Below, in pieces: positions 42,917-51,570 of a stretch of DNA of 64,000 bases. Origin of the DNA: RYN-230 sp963834705 (GTDB lineage Bacteria > Actinomycetota > Actinomycetes > Streptosporangiales > Streptosporangiaceae); contig CAWICV010000002.1 in NCBI GenBank assembly GCA_963834705.1, positions 248,001 through 312,000 on the forward strand. The letters are read 5' to 3'. Each line of letters begins with the position of its first letter. The stretch's first letter is position 1. The notes under the pieces are model-generated. The model searched no databases, had not been told where the DNA came from, and saw only the letters and a list, made by a program, of their open reading frames with translations. The translations under genes were made by a program, and so were the position numbers.

Positions 42917-43710
42917 CCGAACGCCAGCACCCGGCTTATCCCACCTCGCTCGGTGATTCGGACGCCGACTCGATCACCGTGCTCGGCCATGATCTGGCGG
43001 CCGACCTGATGGGCCAGGTGTCGTTCGGGGAACTGGCGTTCTGGCTGGTGACTCAGCGCCGGCCGGCCCGGCAGCAGGTCCGGGTGTTCGAGGCGGTGCT
43101 GGTAGCGCTGGCCGAGCACGGGTTCACGCCGACCGCGATCACGGCCCGGCTCACCTACCTGAGCGCCCCGGATTCGGTGCAGGGGGCGCTGGCCGCCGGG
43201 CTGCTCGGCGGCGGCTCGCGGTTCCTCGGCGTGACCGAGGACTGCGGCGCGTTCCTGGCCGCCGCGCTGGCCGAAGCGGGTGACCTGCCCGCCGCCGATG
43301 ACGGCGCGGGCTGGGACGAGATCGCCCGGCGCGCGGTGCGGCAGGCTTGGGAGGCCGGGAAGTTCGTCCCCGGGCTCGGCCACCCGGTGCACAAGGTCAC
43401 CGACCCGCGGACCCCGGTGCTGTTCCGCATCGCCGACGAGGAAGGGCTGCGCGGCCCGCACCTGCGGCTGTGGGCCGCGGTCGGCAGGGTACATCCCGAA
43501 GTGCTCGGCCGGACGCTGCCGCTGAACGGCGCGGGTACCTGCGGCGCCGCCCTGGCCGACCTGGGTCTGCCGGTCGAGCTGCTGCGCGGCTTCGCGCTGC
43601 TGGCCCGCACCGCCGGGCTGCTCGGCCACCTGGCCGAGGAGCGGTGGCGGCCGGTCGGCATGGATATCTACCTGGGTGTGGACCGGAACACCGACTACCG
43701 GGCGCCGTGA
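42913..43710 (+). CDS. citryl-CoA lyase/citrate-synthase-like protein
   Basis: 265 residues with the citrate synthase fold reduced to the size of citryl-CoA-lyase-like enzymes: LGHDLAADLMGQVSFGELAFWLV near the start, APDSVQGALAAGLLGGGSRFLG and the FVPGLGHPVHKVTDPRTP block with the conserved histidine and arginine. Such proteins cleave or form citryl-CoA-type thioesters. Next to a class III CoA-transferase it probably acts on a CoA thioester made there. GTGA overlap with the next gene. Confidence 0.85.
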   Translation: MTERQHPAYPTSLGDSDADSITVLGHDLAADLMGQVSFGELAFWLVTQRRPARQQVRVFEAVLVALAEHGFTPTAITARLTYLSAPDSVQGALAAGLLGGGSRFLGVTEDCGAFLAAALAEAGDLPAADDGAGWDEIARRAVRQAWEAGKFVPGLGHPVHKVTDPRTPVLFRIADEEGLRGPHLRLWAAVGRVHPEVLGRTLPLNGAGTCGAALADLGLPVELLRGFALLARTAGLLGHLAEERWRPVGMDIYLGVDRNTDYRAP

Positions 43711-44891
43711 CCCGCGACCGGCCGGGTAACCTGCGGCGGCAGCCGGGCCGGACCGCGCGGGTCACCAACGTCGAGCTGTTCTTCGACCTGGTGTACGTGT
43801 TCGCGGTCACCCAGCTGTCGCATTACCTGATCGACCATCCCACGGTCGGCGGCGCGCTGCGGGCGCTGCTGCTGCTCAGCATGGTCTGGCTGGTCTGGGC
43901 CTACACCACCTGGGTGACGAACTGGCTGGACCCGGAGCTGATCCCGGTCCGGCTGATGCTGCTCGGGCTGGCTCTGGTCAGCCTGGTCATGTCGGCCGCG
44001 CTGCCCGGCGCGTTCGGCGGCCGCGGGCTGGCCGTGGGCGTGGCCTACGCGGTCATGCAGATCGGCCGCAGTGGGTTCGCGGTAGCCGGGCTGCGCGGCG
44101 ATCCGCTGCGCCGCAACTTCCAGCGCATCCTGGCCTGGTGTGTGGTCAGCGGCACGCTGGCGGTGGCCGGCGGGCTGGCTGCCGGTCGTGCCCGGGAGCT
44201 GCTCTGGCTGGCCACCGTCGCGGTGGACATCCTGGGCGGGCTGGCCGGGTTCTGGACACCGGGACTGGGCCGGTCCAGCACCCAGGACTGGACCATCGAG
44301 GGCAACCACTTCGCCGAACGCTGCCAGGCGTTCATCCTCATCGCGCTGGGCGAGTCGCTCGTGGTGATCGGGGCCACGCTGTCCCGGCTGCACACCATCA
44401 CCGGCCAGGAGGCAGCCGCGTTCCTGGCCGCGTTCGCCGGCAGCGTGGGCCTGTGGTGGCTGTACTTCCACCGCAGCGCCGGCGCGGGCGCGCAGGTCAT
44501 CGCCGAGTCGGCCGACCCGGGGCGGATGGGCCGGTCCGCCTACCACCTCATCCATCCGGTCATGGTGGCCGGCATCATCGTGGTGGCCGCGGGCGACCAG
44601 CTCGTGCTGGACCGCCCCGGCGAGGTAGGCTCCGCGCCGGTATCGGCCATGGTGCTCGGCGGCGCGGCGCTGTTCCTGATCGGCCACGCGCTGTTCAAGG
44701 CGGTGGTGTGGCACACGGTGTCCCGGGCCCGGATCGCCGGGGTGGCCGTGCTGGGCCTGCTCGGCGCGCTGGCCCCGCACGTCACCGCGCTGGTCCTGAG
44801 CATCTGCACGGCGGTCGTCGTGCTGGCCGTGGCCACCGCCGACTACCTGACCGAACGGGCCGGCGGCCCGGCGGTGCGTGATGCCGCCTGA
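43707..44891 (+). CDS. low-temperature-requirement A (LtrA) family membrane protein
   Basis: 394 residues from a GTG overlapping the lyase stop. The N-terminal signature TNVELFFDLVYVFAVTQLSH is followed by about ten membrane helices; a conserved loop reads EGNHFAERCQAFILIALGES. The family is named after a Listeria mutant and its biochemical role is unknown. Position at the end of a CoA-transferase/lyase operon might mean a transport role, which is speculation. Confidence 0.9.
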   Translation: MTRDRPGNLRRQPGRTARVTNVELFFDLVYVFAVTQLSHYLIDHPTVGGALRALLLLSMVWLVWAYTTWVTNWLDPELIPVRLMLLGLALVSLVMSAALPGAFGGRGLAVGVAYAVMQIGRSGFAVAGLRGDPLRRNFQRILAWCVVSGTLAVAGGLAAGRARELLWLATVAVDILGGLAGFWTPGLGRSSTQDWTIEGNHFAERCQAFILIALGESLVVIGATLSRLHTITGQEAAAFLAAFAGSVGLWWLYFHRSAGAGAQVIAESADPGRMGRSAYHLIHPVMVAGIIVVAAGDQLVLDRPGEVGSAPVSAMVLGGAALFLIGHALFKAVVWHTVSRARIAGVAVLGLLGALAPHVTALVLSICTAVVVLAVATADYLTERAGGPAVRDAA

Positions 44892-44912
44892 GCCGCTGGG
44901 TGAGATTCAGCC

Positions 44913-45015
44913 GCCAATTTACTTACCTGTTAGCAATTGGTCTCTGCTTTGCATGACGCCGACCCAAAATCCGGGCAAGCTGGTAGATACCACAAGCCAC
45001 CTACGGGGAGAGTAG
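44913..45015 (+). promoter_or_regulatory. AT-richer promoter region of the G1 peptidase gene
   Basis: An unusually AT-rich stretch for this window. CCAATT (44914-44919) and AATTGG (44935-44940) are inverted copies 15 bp apart. A GGGGAGAG ribosome binding site sits just before the ATG at 45016. No clear -35/-10 pair stands out, so the exact promoter is not assigned. Confidence 0.45.
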
Positions 45016-45921
45016 ATGCTGTCGAGACGGTTCCTTGCCGCCGCGTTCGGTGCGGCCACGCTGATCGGCACGGTTGGCCTGGCTGTGCTGCCCAGCGCCG
45101 CCAGCGGGCAGACCGCGGCCAGCGGGCGGGTCACGGTGCACCGAGCGGCCGCCGCGGGCATCGTGAAGCCCGGCGGCCCGATCGTGTCCGCGACGGTGCC
45201 CGGGCACGCCTCAGCCCAGGCGGCCGGAGGCCAGAGGTTCTCGGTCGCGAAGCAGAGCGTGAACTGGTCCGGCTACGCCGTCACCTCGTCGAAGAAGTTC
45301 ACCTACGTGCAGAGCCGGTTCGTCGAGCCCACCCTGACCTGCTCGGGGGACCACGCCAACGAATGGTCCTCCAACTGGGTCGGCTTCGACGGCTTCCAGC
45401 CCAACAGCCCGACCGTCGAGCAGGACGGCACGGCCGCCCACTGCGGCGGGGCGAACAACACCACCCCGGTGTACAAGGCGTGGTACGAGCTGTATCCGGC
45501 CGGCTCGGTGAACGTGTTCACCGTGAACCCGGGTGACACGATCAACACCTCGGCCAGCTACAGCAACGGCAAGTTCACCCTGACCGTGTCCGACCTCACC
45601 ACGGGCAAGAGCGCCACGCACACCGCGAAGTGCGGGAGCTGCAAGCGGAATTCTGCGGAATGGGTCGTCGAGCGGCCCGAGCTGTGCTCGGCCACGAATT
45701 GCTTCCTGGCCCACCTGGCCGACTTCCGCACCACCTCGATGAGCGCCAAGGTGCGGGTGGCCGGCGTGAGTGCCGCGCAGGGCATCCCCAACTTCCGCAA
45801 CTACAACATCACGATGTTCGACACCGCTAACACCCAACTGGACTCGGTCGGCAAGGTCAGCAGCAACACCTTCCCCGCGACGTGGATGGCAGCGGGCAAC
45901 ACGACGATCCCCAGCGGCTGA
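45016..45921 (+). CDS. secreted G1-family (eqolisin-type) glutamic peptidase
   Basis: 301 residues. A Sec signal peptide (LAAAFGAATLIGTVGLAVLPSAA) precedes an about 50-residue prosegment. The catalytic domain begins near VNWSGYAVT. The glutamine of SPTVEQDGTA is at 136 and the glutamate of SAEWVVERPE at 215, which fit the Gln/Glu pair of G1 peptidases; the WVGFDGF strand also matches. These enzymes act at acidic pH. Bacterial members are less studied than the fungal ones. Cysteine pairs (CGSC, LCSATNC) suggest disulfides. Confidence 0.85.
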   Translation: MLSRRFLAAAFGAATLIGTVGLAVLPSAASGQTAASGRVTVHRAAAAGIVKPGGPIVSATVPGHASAQAAGGQRFSVAKQSVNWSGYAVTSSKKFTYVQSRFVEPTLTCSGDHANEWSSNWVGFDGFQPNSPTVEQDGTAAHCGGANNTTPVYKAWYELYPAGSVNVFTVNPGDTINTSASYSNGKFTLTVSDLTTGKSATHTAKCGSCKRNSAEWVVERPELCSATNCFLAHLADFRTTSMSAKVRVAGVSAAQGIPNFRNYNITMFDTANTQLDSVGKVSSNTFPATWMAAGNTTIPSG

Positions 45922-46124
45922 TCTAGTCCGCGCCCCGGCCAGCCGGGGACGGCCGGCGCAGACCGGTCCGTCTCCGGCGCCGGGCCGGGCGGGGCGGCCA
46001 GGTGCCTGCCCGCCTCGCGCCCGCCCCAGTAGAAGGCGGCCGCGCCGCGCAACCCGGCCTTCGCCCTGCACCGCCGCCCTAGATGATTAATCTTAATCAC
46101 TATGAAGGCCCATCCCGCAGGTTA

Positions 46125-46140
46125 ATCATGCCGGCATGAT
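46125..46140. promoter_or_regulatory. 16-bp perfect palindrome upstream of the winged-helix gene
   Basis: ATCATGCCGGCATGAT is a perfect 16-bp palindrome. Two further direct copies of GCATGATTGCC lie at 46185-46195 and 46214-46224, exactly 29 bp apart. The GCATGAT core is shared by all three. The set lies in the 321-bp region before the winged-helix gene and looks like an operator array, possibly for autoregulation. Confidence 0.55.
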
Positions 46141-46243
46141 GGCTAACCGGCGCATTATGATGACTGGCGTCAGCCAACGGTCAGGCATGATTGCCAAGCG
46201 AGAGCGTTGACCCGCATGATTGCCGCGAGAGGGGTGCGCTGGC

Positions 46244-47098
46244 GTGGGGGATGTGCACGGTGGGAGCAGGAAGCGGGCTGTCGGCACCCGGGACCGGATC
46301 ATGGCCCACCTGGCCCGGGTCGGCGAAGTGAGCGATCACACCGGCAAGGCCAGCACGATGCTGGCCGCGACGATCGGCTACCCGGGGTCCAGCGTCGCCT
46401 TCGCGCAGCTGCTTACCGGCATGGAGCGGGCCGGCCTGATCCAGCGGGAGATCCGCGGCAAACGCACCTACCGGATCATCCCCGGCCCGGCCGCCCCGCC
46501 GCCGGACTCGCTGAGCCAGCCCGCCCCGGTGCGTGAGCCCGCCGGTGCGAGCGCCGGGACTGCGCAACGGGCTGATGCCGCTACGGCTGGGGTCCCGGAG
46601 ACTGGTGCGCCTGCCGAGACTGACCTGGCCGCGGCCGGCCTGAACCGGCCGCCCGGCCCGGGCGGCCTCGACTATGACGAACTGGCCCGGCGGCTGCTGG
46701 TCCAGGTGGTACGGCGGCTGGCCGGGCCGGACACCGGCCGGGTCCCCGGCGACCGGGGCACCGATGACCTCGCCACTGCTGACCGGGACGGCGCCGCGGC
46801 GTCATCCCCGCTGCTGGGGCAGGCTGTGTCGCCGCACACAGTGCTGCAGGAGACGGTGGCCAGCCTGGAGCAGAAGCTGGCCAGCGCCACGTCCCGGCAG
46901 CGCCGCCTGGCCGAGGAGAACACCAGGCTTCGCGAGCAGCTCCGGGCGGCCGAGCAGAGCCTGGCCGAGGCCCAGGACCGGGCCACCGCCGAGGCGCTGG
47001 CGGCCCGGTTCGACAGCGCCGAGGTGCTGCTGCTGGAGCGGCTGCTGTCCCCGCTCCGGGAACAGCGCCGCCGGTCACCCGAGGTCAACGCCAGCTGA
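46244..47098 (+). CDS. winged-helix-type DNA-binding protein with C-terminal coiled coil
   Basis: About 284 residues from the GTG at 46244; an ATG at 46220 is in frame. Residues about 10-75 look like a winged helix (TRDRIMAHLARVGEV, VAFAQLLTGMERAGLIQREIRGKRTYRI). An Ala/Pro-rich linker follows, then a LARRLLVQVVRRLAG helix, then a long coiled coil (VLQETVASLEQKLASATS, RRLAEENTRLREQLRAAEQS). The coiled coil suggests dimerisation or partner recruitment. I do not recognise the family. It is preceded by the GCATGAT operator-like array. Confidence 0.65.
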   Translation: MGDVHGGSRKRAVGTRDRIMAHLARVGEVSDHTGKASTMLAATIGYPGSSVAFAQLLTGMERAGLIQREIRGKRTYRIIPGPAAPPPDSLSQPAPVREPAGASAGTAQRADAATAGVPETGAPAETDLAAAGLNRPPGPGGLDYDELARRLLVQVVRRLAGPDTGRVPGDRGTDDLATADRDGAAASSPLLGQAVSPHTVLQETVASLEQKLASATSRQRRLAEENTRLREQLRAAEQSLAEAQDRATAEALAARFDSAEVLLLERLLSPLREQRRRSPEVNAS

Positions 47099-47248
47099 GC
47101 CGGAATGATTGGCGCTCACGCGCCGCATCCGCCCCACCACCTAATCCCTGCCGCACCGGCCCGCCCGCTGATAGCCCTGCTCACCAGCGGCCCGTAATGA
47201 TAATGTCTAATCATGTAGTGCCGGGGCGGCTGGGAGGAATGCCGCGCA

Positions 47249-47345
47249 GCCGGGGTACGGCTCGGCTTCACCTTCCAGACCCGCCAGCACGACGGCCTGG
47301 CCGAAGCAGCCGACCTGGTCCGCTCCGGCGCCATCGGCCGGGTGG
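47249..47345 (+). pseudogene. Gfo/Idh/MocA-type oxidoreductase fragment
   Basis: A short plus-strand frame reads GVRLGFTFQTRQHDGLAEAA, then DLVRSGAIGRVV, like the central block of Gfo/Idh/MocA oxidoreductases. The NAD-binding N-terminus and the rest are absent, and the sequence ends against the 3' end of the amidohydrolase gene. About 33 residues only, so the family call is tentative. Confidence 0.45.
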
Positions 47346-47373
47346 TGCCTGCCGGCGAGATGCCAGCGCCGGC

Positions 47374-48357
47374 TCACCCCGGTGCCCCGCGCATGCCCTC
47401 CAGGCCGAACAGCCGGGCCGCGTTGGCCGCGCCGATCTGCTCCCGGAGCGGCTCGTCGAACGCATCCGCCAGCACCACGTCCGGCTCCCCCAGCGCCATG
47501 TCGAACGGCAGGTCCGTGCCCAGCAGCACGTGGTCCGCACCCACCCGCTGCACCAGGTACCGCAGTGCGGCCAGGTCGTGGGTGATCGTATCGAAATACA
47601 TCTGATTGAACGCCCGTGCCACATCGGTCGCCGTCACCGGGATCTCGGGGCGTACCCCGCTGGCGTGGGCCAGCCGGCCCGCCTGGTACGGCAGGAAGCC
47701 GCCGCCATGCAGCAGCACGAGCCGCAGCGCTGGGTGCCGGTCGAACACCCCGGCGCAGATCATCCGCTCCGCCATGACGGTCGTCTCCAGCGGGTTGCCG
47801 ATGACGTTCTGCAGGTAATAGGGGTTCAGCCCGGGATGTGGCTGGTTGAACGCCGGGTGCACCAGCACCGGCTGGCCGAGTTCGTCGGCGGCCGCCCAGA
47901 ACTCGGCGAACATCGGCTCGTCCAGCCGCCGTCCGGCGATCGAGGTGCCGATGGCCGCGCCCACGCAGCCCTGCCGCAGCGCGCCCCGGTACGCCTGCAC
48001 CGCCCGGGGCGGGTCCTGCATGGGCAGGTTGGCCAGCCAGCGCAGCCGGTCCGGGCAGGCCCCGCACAGCTTGGCCATCCCGTCGTTGGCCACCGCGCAG
48101 AAGCTGGCCCCGCGGTCGCTGCTCACGTCGTAGCAGAACATGGACGGCGGGCAGGACACCACGGCCGAACCGATGCCGTTCCGGTCCATCTCGGCGATCT
48201 TGGCTGCTGGGTCGTGGAACGGCGGCGAGATGGTGAACGGGACGTGGTGCCCGCCGGCCCACTGGTCGCCTTCGATCGTCACCCCGTATCCCGGATCACC
48301 GCGCAGGTGGTCGAGCGCCTCCGCGGGCAGCACGTGGTTATGGATGTCGATCAGCAT
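47374..48357 (-). CDS. amidohydrolase-family (ACMSD-like) metal-dependent hydrolase/decarboxylase
   Basis: 327 residues from the ATG at 48357 (MLIDIHNHVLP). Metal ligands expected of the ACMSD/gamma-resorcylate decarboxylase group are visible: HNH near the start, the histidine of VLVHPAF, and the aspartate of LLGTDLPFD. The group decarboxylates or hydrates aromatic or hydroxy acids. Its ATG overlaps the stop of the PEP-utilising-enzyme-like gene by one base (TGATG), so it is translationally coupled and is the last gene of the cluster. Confidence 0.85.
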   Translation of the reverse strand: MLIDIHNHVLPAEALDHLRGDPGYGVTIEGDQWAGGHHVPFTISPPFHDPAAKIAEMDRNGIGSAVVSCPPSMFCYDVSSDRGASFCAVANDGMAKLCGACPDRLRWLANLPMQDPPRAVQAYRGALRQGCVGAAIGTSIAGRRLDEPMFAEFWAAADELGQPVLVHPAFNQPHPGLNPYYLQNVIGNPLETTVMAERMICAGVFDRHPALRLVLLHGGGFLPYQAGRLAHASGVRPEIPVTATDVARAFNQMYFDTITHDLAALRYLVQRVGADHVLLGTDLPFDMALGEPDVVLADAFDEPLREQIGAANAARLFGLEGMRGAPG

Positions 48358-50246
48358 CAGTAGCCCCGCGGGCTGATCGAGGTCTTGGCGAAGATCGGCT
48401 CCCACCCGGCCCTGGTCAGCGTGCCCCACGGCACCGCGGCGAAGGTGAGGATCGGCACGTTGCGCAGCGTACCGTGCACGCTCTCCACCTTGCGGATGTA
48501 CTCGTTCTGCACCGGCGACCAGGTGCCGTGGTCGAACAAAACCGGCCCGCGCGGCGCGCTGGCCGCCTGCGAGCTGGACAGCATCACTAACACCGCCTGC
48601 GTGCCGGCATGGCTAACGGCGTACCCCCCTCCTGGGGCCGCCGCCGCGGGGTGAGCCTGTTCATGCCGAACTCCTTCCGGGCAGGCCGGGAGCAGCGCCA
48701 CCGCTCCGGTGCTGCCGTCGATCGCCGCGAGCCAGCCGTCGCCGGCCGGTGCCGGGCCGGTGACCAGTTCGGCCCGGCACCCGGTCACCATGGGCACGGC
48801 CAGGCTGCGGGCCACCTCGGCCAGGTGTGCGCCGGCCGCCCCGCCGCGCGCGATCACGCCGCGCGCCGCGAACAGCAGCGGGGCCAGTGCCGGTACCGGC
48901 TGGTCGATGAGCAGGATGGCGTCCTGGCAGCCGGCTGCCGGGCGCTGGTGCGGACGGCACGGGACCAGCCGCCCGGCCGCCTGGCCCGCCGCGGCCGGCC
49001 GGGCGGCCACCCGCCGGCCCGCCGCCTGCACGGCCGCGGCCAGCAGCGGCATCAGCTCCCGGGCCGCGTAGACCAGACCGGGCGGCCCGGCCGGCGCCGC
49101 GGCATGGCCGCCGGTCCTCGTGGCGTGACCGGCCGGCGCCCCGGCCGGTTCTGGCGAGAGCACCGGCGCCAGTCCGGTTTGAGCCGTCTGGAGCAGCCAG
49201 ACCGTCCCGTTGCCGGCGGCCCATTCGATACTGGTGTCGCCGAGCGCCCAGTACACCCCGGCGGCCAGCCGGGCCACCGCGGTTACCAGGTCCGCGCCCA
49301 GCAGTCCGGCCAGCGGGCCGTCGGCGCTGGGTTCTGGCCAGCCTGGCGCGCTTGGGCCGGCCAGCCGGATCCGGGCGGACGCGCCCTCGGCCCAGCCGGC
49401 CAGCAGCGGGCCGGGATGCCCGGACACCCCGTCCACGATTACGTCGACGGGGCCCGGATACCCCGCCATCCCGGCCACGATCCCGTCGACCAGGCCGGCC
49501 CGGCTGGCGCTGGACTGGTCGACGGGGAAGCGGGTGCTGGGCTGGCCGGCGGGGCGGGCGGTCTTGGCGGCCACCGTTGCCCGGGCTGAGCCGCCCGTAC
49601 CCGCCGCGGCCGGGATCACCCGGGCCGTGCCGCCCGCATCCGGGTTCAGCTCGGGCTGGATGAGCAGGCCCAGTTCGAGCGCGTCCGGCGGCAGGCCGCA
49701 GGCGGCCAGCCGGGCCAGCGGGTCCACCGCGAACGCGGCCGCCCAGCAGCTGCGGACCGCGATCACCGCGTCATCCGGGCCGACCTCCGCGACCGAGCTG
49801 AACGCGCCCGCCCAGCGCGGGTCGTGTTCCAGCGGGCTGGACGAGCGGACGATCACCCGGCCGCCCAGCGAGTGCACCGCGGCGCGCAGTTCCCCGGCCA
49901 GCGGCGGGTCGGGCGGGCAGCCCAGCGCGGCCCGCCGGGCCGCGGCCGGCCGGCCGCCGCGCACCGCCGCCGCGCCGGCCTGGATCGCCGGGCGGCTCTC
50001 CGCGGCGGGCAGCACCCAGCCCGGCAGCACCGGGAAGCCCGCGGCCCGCGCCGCGGCCAGCCGGGCCGCCTTGGCCCCGGCGATACCGGTCACCGTCGTC
50101 CGTGCCGTGACGGGGTCTGCCGCCGCCACCAGGGCCCCCGCGCCGCCAGCCATCGCCGACTGGGTCCAGCTGGCGTTCGGTAGAGGAGGGCTGGCAGAAG
50201 CGGTGAGCTCGCCCAGCGGTAGCAGCCGGTGCAGGCGCGCGCTCAT
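48357..50246 (-). CDS. PEP-utilising-enzyme-like protein (PEP/pyruvate-binding plus His swivelling domain)
   Basis: 629 residues from the ATG at 50246, overlapping the M24 stop (ATGA). Residues about 40-390 resemble the PEP/pyruvate (ATP-grasp-like) domain: GAKAARLAAARAAGFPVLPG, VIVRSSSPLEHDPRWAGAFSS and GTVWLLQTAQT. Residues about 440-530 resemble the phosphohistidine swivelling domain: RGVIARGG, AHLAEVARSLAVPMVTG with the histidine. A further tail (GPVLFDHGTWSPVQNEY, then a stretch to the stop) is not familiar. It could phosphorylate an organic substrate as PEP synthase, rifampicin phosphotransferase or phenylphosphate synthase do; the substrate is unknown. Confidence 0.75.
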   Translation of the reverse strand: MSARLHRLLPLGELTASASPPLPNASWTQSAMAGGAGALVAAADPVTARTTVTGIAGAKAARLAAARAAGFPVLPGWVLPAAESRPAIQAGAAAVRGGRPAAARRAALGCPPDPPLAGELRAAVHSLGGRVIVRSSSPLEHDPRWAGAFSSVAEVGPDDAVIAVRSCWAAAFAVDPLARLAACGLPPDALELGLLIQPELNPDAGGTARVIPAAAGTGGSARATVAAKTARPAGQPSTRFPVDQSSASRAGLVDGIVAGMAGYPGPVDVIVDGVSGHPGPLLAGWAEGASARIRLAGPSAPGWPEPSADGPLAGLLGADLVTAVARLAAGVYWALGDTSIEWAAGNGTVWLLQTAQTGLAPVLSPEPAGAPAGHATRTGGHAAAPAGPPGLVYAARELMPLLAAAVQAAGRRVAARPAAAGQAAGRLVPCRPHQRPAAGCQDAILLIDQPVPALAPLLFAARGVIARGGAAGAHLAEVARSLAVPMVTGCRAELVTGPAPAGDGWLAAIDGSTGAVALLPACPEGVRHEQAHPAAAAPGGGYAVSHAGTQAVLVMLSSSQAASAPRGPVLFDHGTWSPVQNEYIRKVESVHGTLRNVPILTFAAVPWGTLTRAGWEPIFAKTSISPRGY

Positions 50247-51481
50247 CCGGCCTCGATGATCTCGTCGGACCTGTACGACGACAGCAACTCGTGCCCGTCG
50301 TCGGTGACCAGCAGCATCTCCTCCAGCCGCACGCCGAAGTCGTGCACCTTGCCGTGCTGCGTCTCCAGCGCGAAGACCATGCCCGGCTTGATCTCCTCCG
50401 GGTAGTCCAGCGACCATATCCGGGAGATGACCGGCCGGTCGTACTGGGCCAGGCCGAGACCGTGGCCCCACAGGTTGGCTGCGGCCTGGTCCTCTTCCGC
50501 GTACCCCCAGGCCTCCTGGGCCGACGGCCACTTGCTGGCGATGTCGCGCGTGGTCACCCCGGGCTTGACCACGTCGATCGCGTCCCACAGCCAGGTGTGC
50601 GCGGTGTCGTAGTACTGCTTCATCTCGTCGGTGGGCGCGCCGCCCACGCAGTACGTCCGGTACACGCAGGACTTGAACCCGTTCCAGGTCAGCGCGGCCA
50701 GATCGATGATGACGAGTTCCCCGGGCCGGATGATCCGGTCAGAGAAGTTGCGCCAGTTGGGCCACGCGTTCGGCCCGGACGACACGATGATGTCCTCGAC
50801 GTCCTCCATGCCGGGGATGTTGTACAGGTACTCGAAGCCGAACGCGGCGACCTCGTTCTCGGTCAGCCCAGGCCGCAGGAACTGGGTGAACTCGTAGTGC
50901 AGCGCGTCGCAGATCGCGCCCACGATGCGGGACGCCTTCTGCTCGTCCGGGCTCTTCACCGACCGGGCCTCCATCATCGGCGTCATCCCGTCGGTCCAGG
51001 TCACCCCGGCGTGCTGGAACGCCTGGATCATGTTGATGTCGATGAAGTCCACGCCGAGCGGCTTGTCCAGTACGTTCGCCTCTTCCAGGTCGTTGACCAG
51101 GGCCGTAGTGAACTTGGCCACCTGGCTCTGCGAGGCGGGCCCGGCCGCGCCCTTGATCCAGCTGTAGGAGTGCCGCACGTTCTGCGGCGGGATCCACGGG
51201 TTGTGCGTCTTCAGGTGGATGCCGATGTCGCCCTGCTCGTAGACGATCGGCTCCTTCCCCTCGCACAGCACCACGTAGCGCAGACCCGGCTTGAGCCGGT
51301 TCCAGCCCGGCGTGAACGTGGACGACACGTAGCGCATGTTCTCGTCGTACATGAGCAGCAGCGCGCCGAGGCCGTGCCGGGACATCGCCTCCCGGGCCCG
51401 GCTCAGCCGCCACTGCCGGACCGCGGCCCAGTTGATGCCTTCTTTCCAGTCGGTGCTCAGGCCGCCGAACGCTTCCTTCAT
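50243..51481 (-). CDS. M24-family (creatinase/Xaa-Pro peptidase-like) protein with one altered metal ligand
   Basis: 412 residues, ATG with AAAGGA 10 bp upstream. N-terminal creatinase domain, C-terminal pita-bread domain. The expected ligands are the first aspartate (VIIDLAALTW), histidine (WGHGLGL) and two glutamates (FALETQHG, RLEEMLLV). The second aspartate, usual in SDxTR, is replaced (KSCVYRTY). A classical two-metal peptidase is therefore doubtful; non-peptidase M24 members exist, such as creatinase, which lacks metal, and DddP, which keeps it. Coupled to the PEP-utilising gene. Confidence 0.8.
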   Translation of the reverse strand: MKEAFGGLSTDWKEGINWAAVRQWRLSRAREAMSRHGLGALLLMYDENMRYVSSTFTPGWNRLKPGLRYVVLCEGKEPIVYEQGDIGIHLKTHNPWIPPQNVRHSYSWIKGAAGPASQSQVAKFTTALVNDLEEANVLDKPLGVDFIDINMIQAFQHAGVTWTDGMTPMMEARSVKSPDEQKASRIVGAICDALHYEFTQFLRPGLTENEVAAFGFEYLYNIPGMEDVEDIIVSSGPNAWPNWRNFSDRIIRPGELVIIDLAALTWNGFKSCVYRTYCVGGAPTDEMKQYYDTAHTWLWDAIDVVKPGVTTRDIASKWPSAQEAWGYAEEDQAAANLWGHGLGLAQYDRPVISRIWSLDYPEEIKPGMVFALETQHGKVHDFGVRLEEMLLVTDDGHELLSSYRSDEIIEAG

Positions 51482-51570
51482 GCCGGGCCGTCCTTTCTGG
51501 TGGTTACTGCTCCATCACGGGTGCGGCGACGGACCCCCCAGCTGGGCGGTGCAGGCTGGCGCACGAGGTC

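Noticed and set aside
50243..51481. DMSP lyase DddP as the identity of the M24 protein
   Set aside because: The metal site differs and the neighbours do not fit DMSP metabolism. The MddA-like gene is 47 kb away and unlinked.
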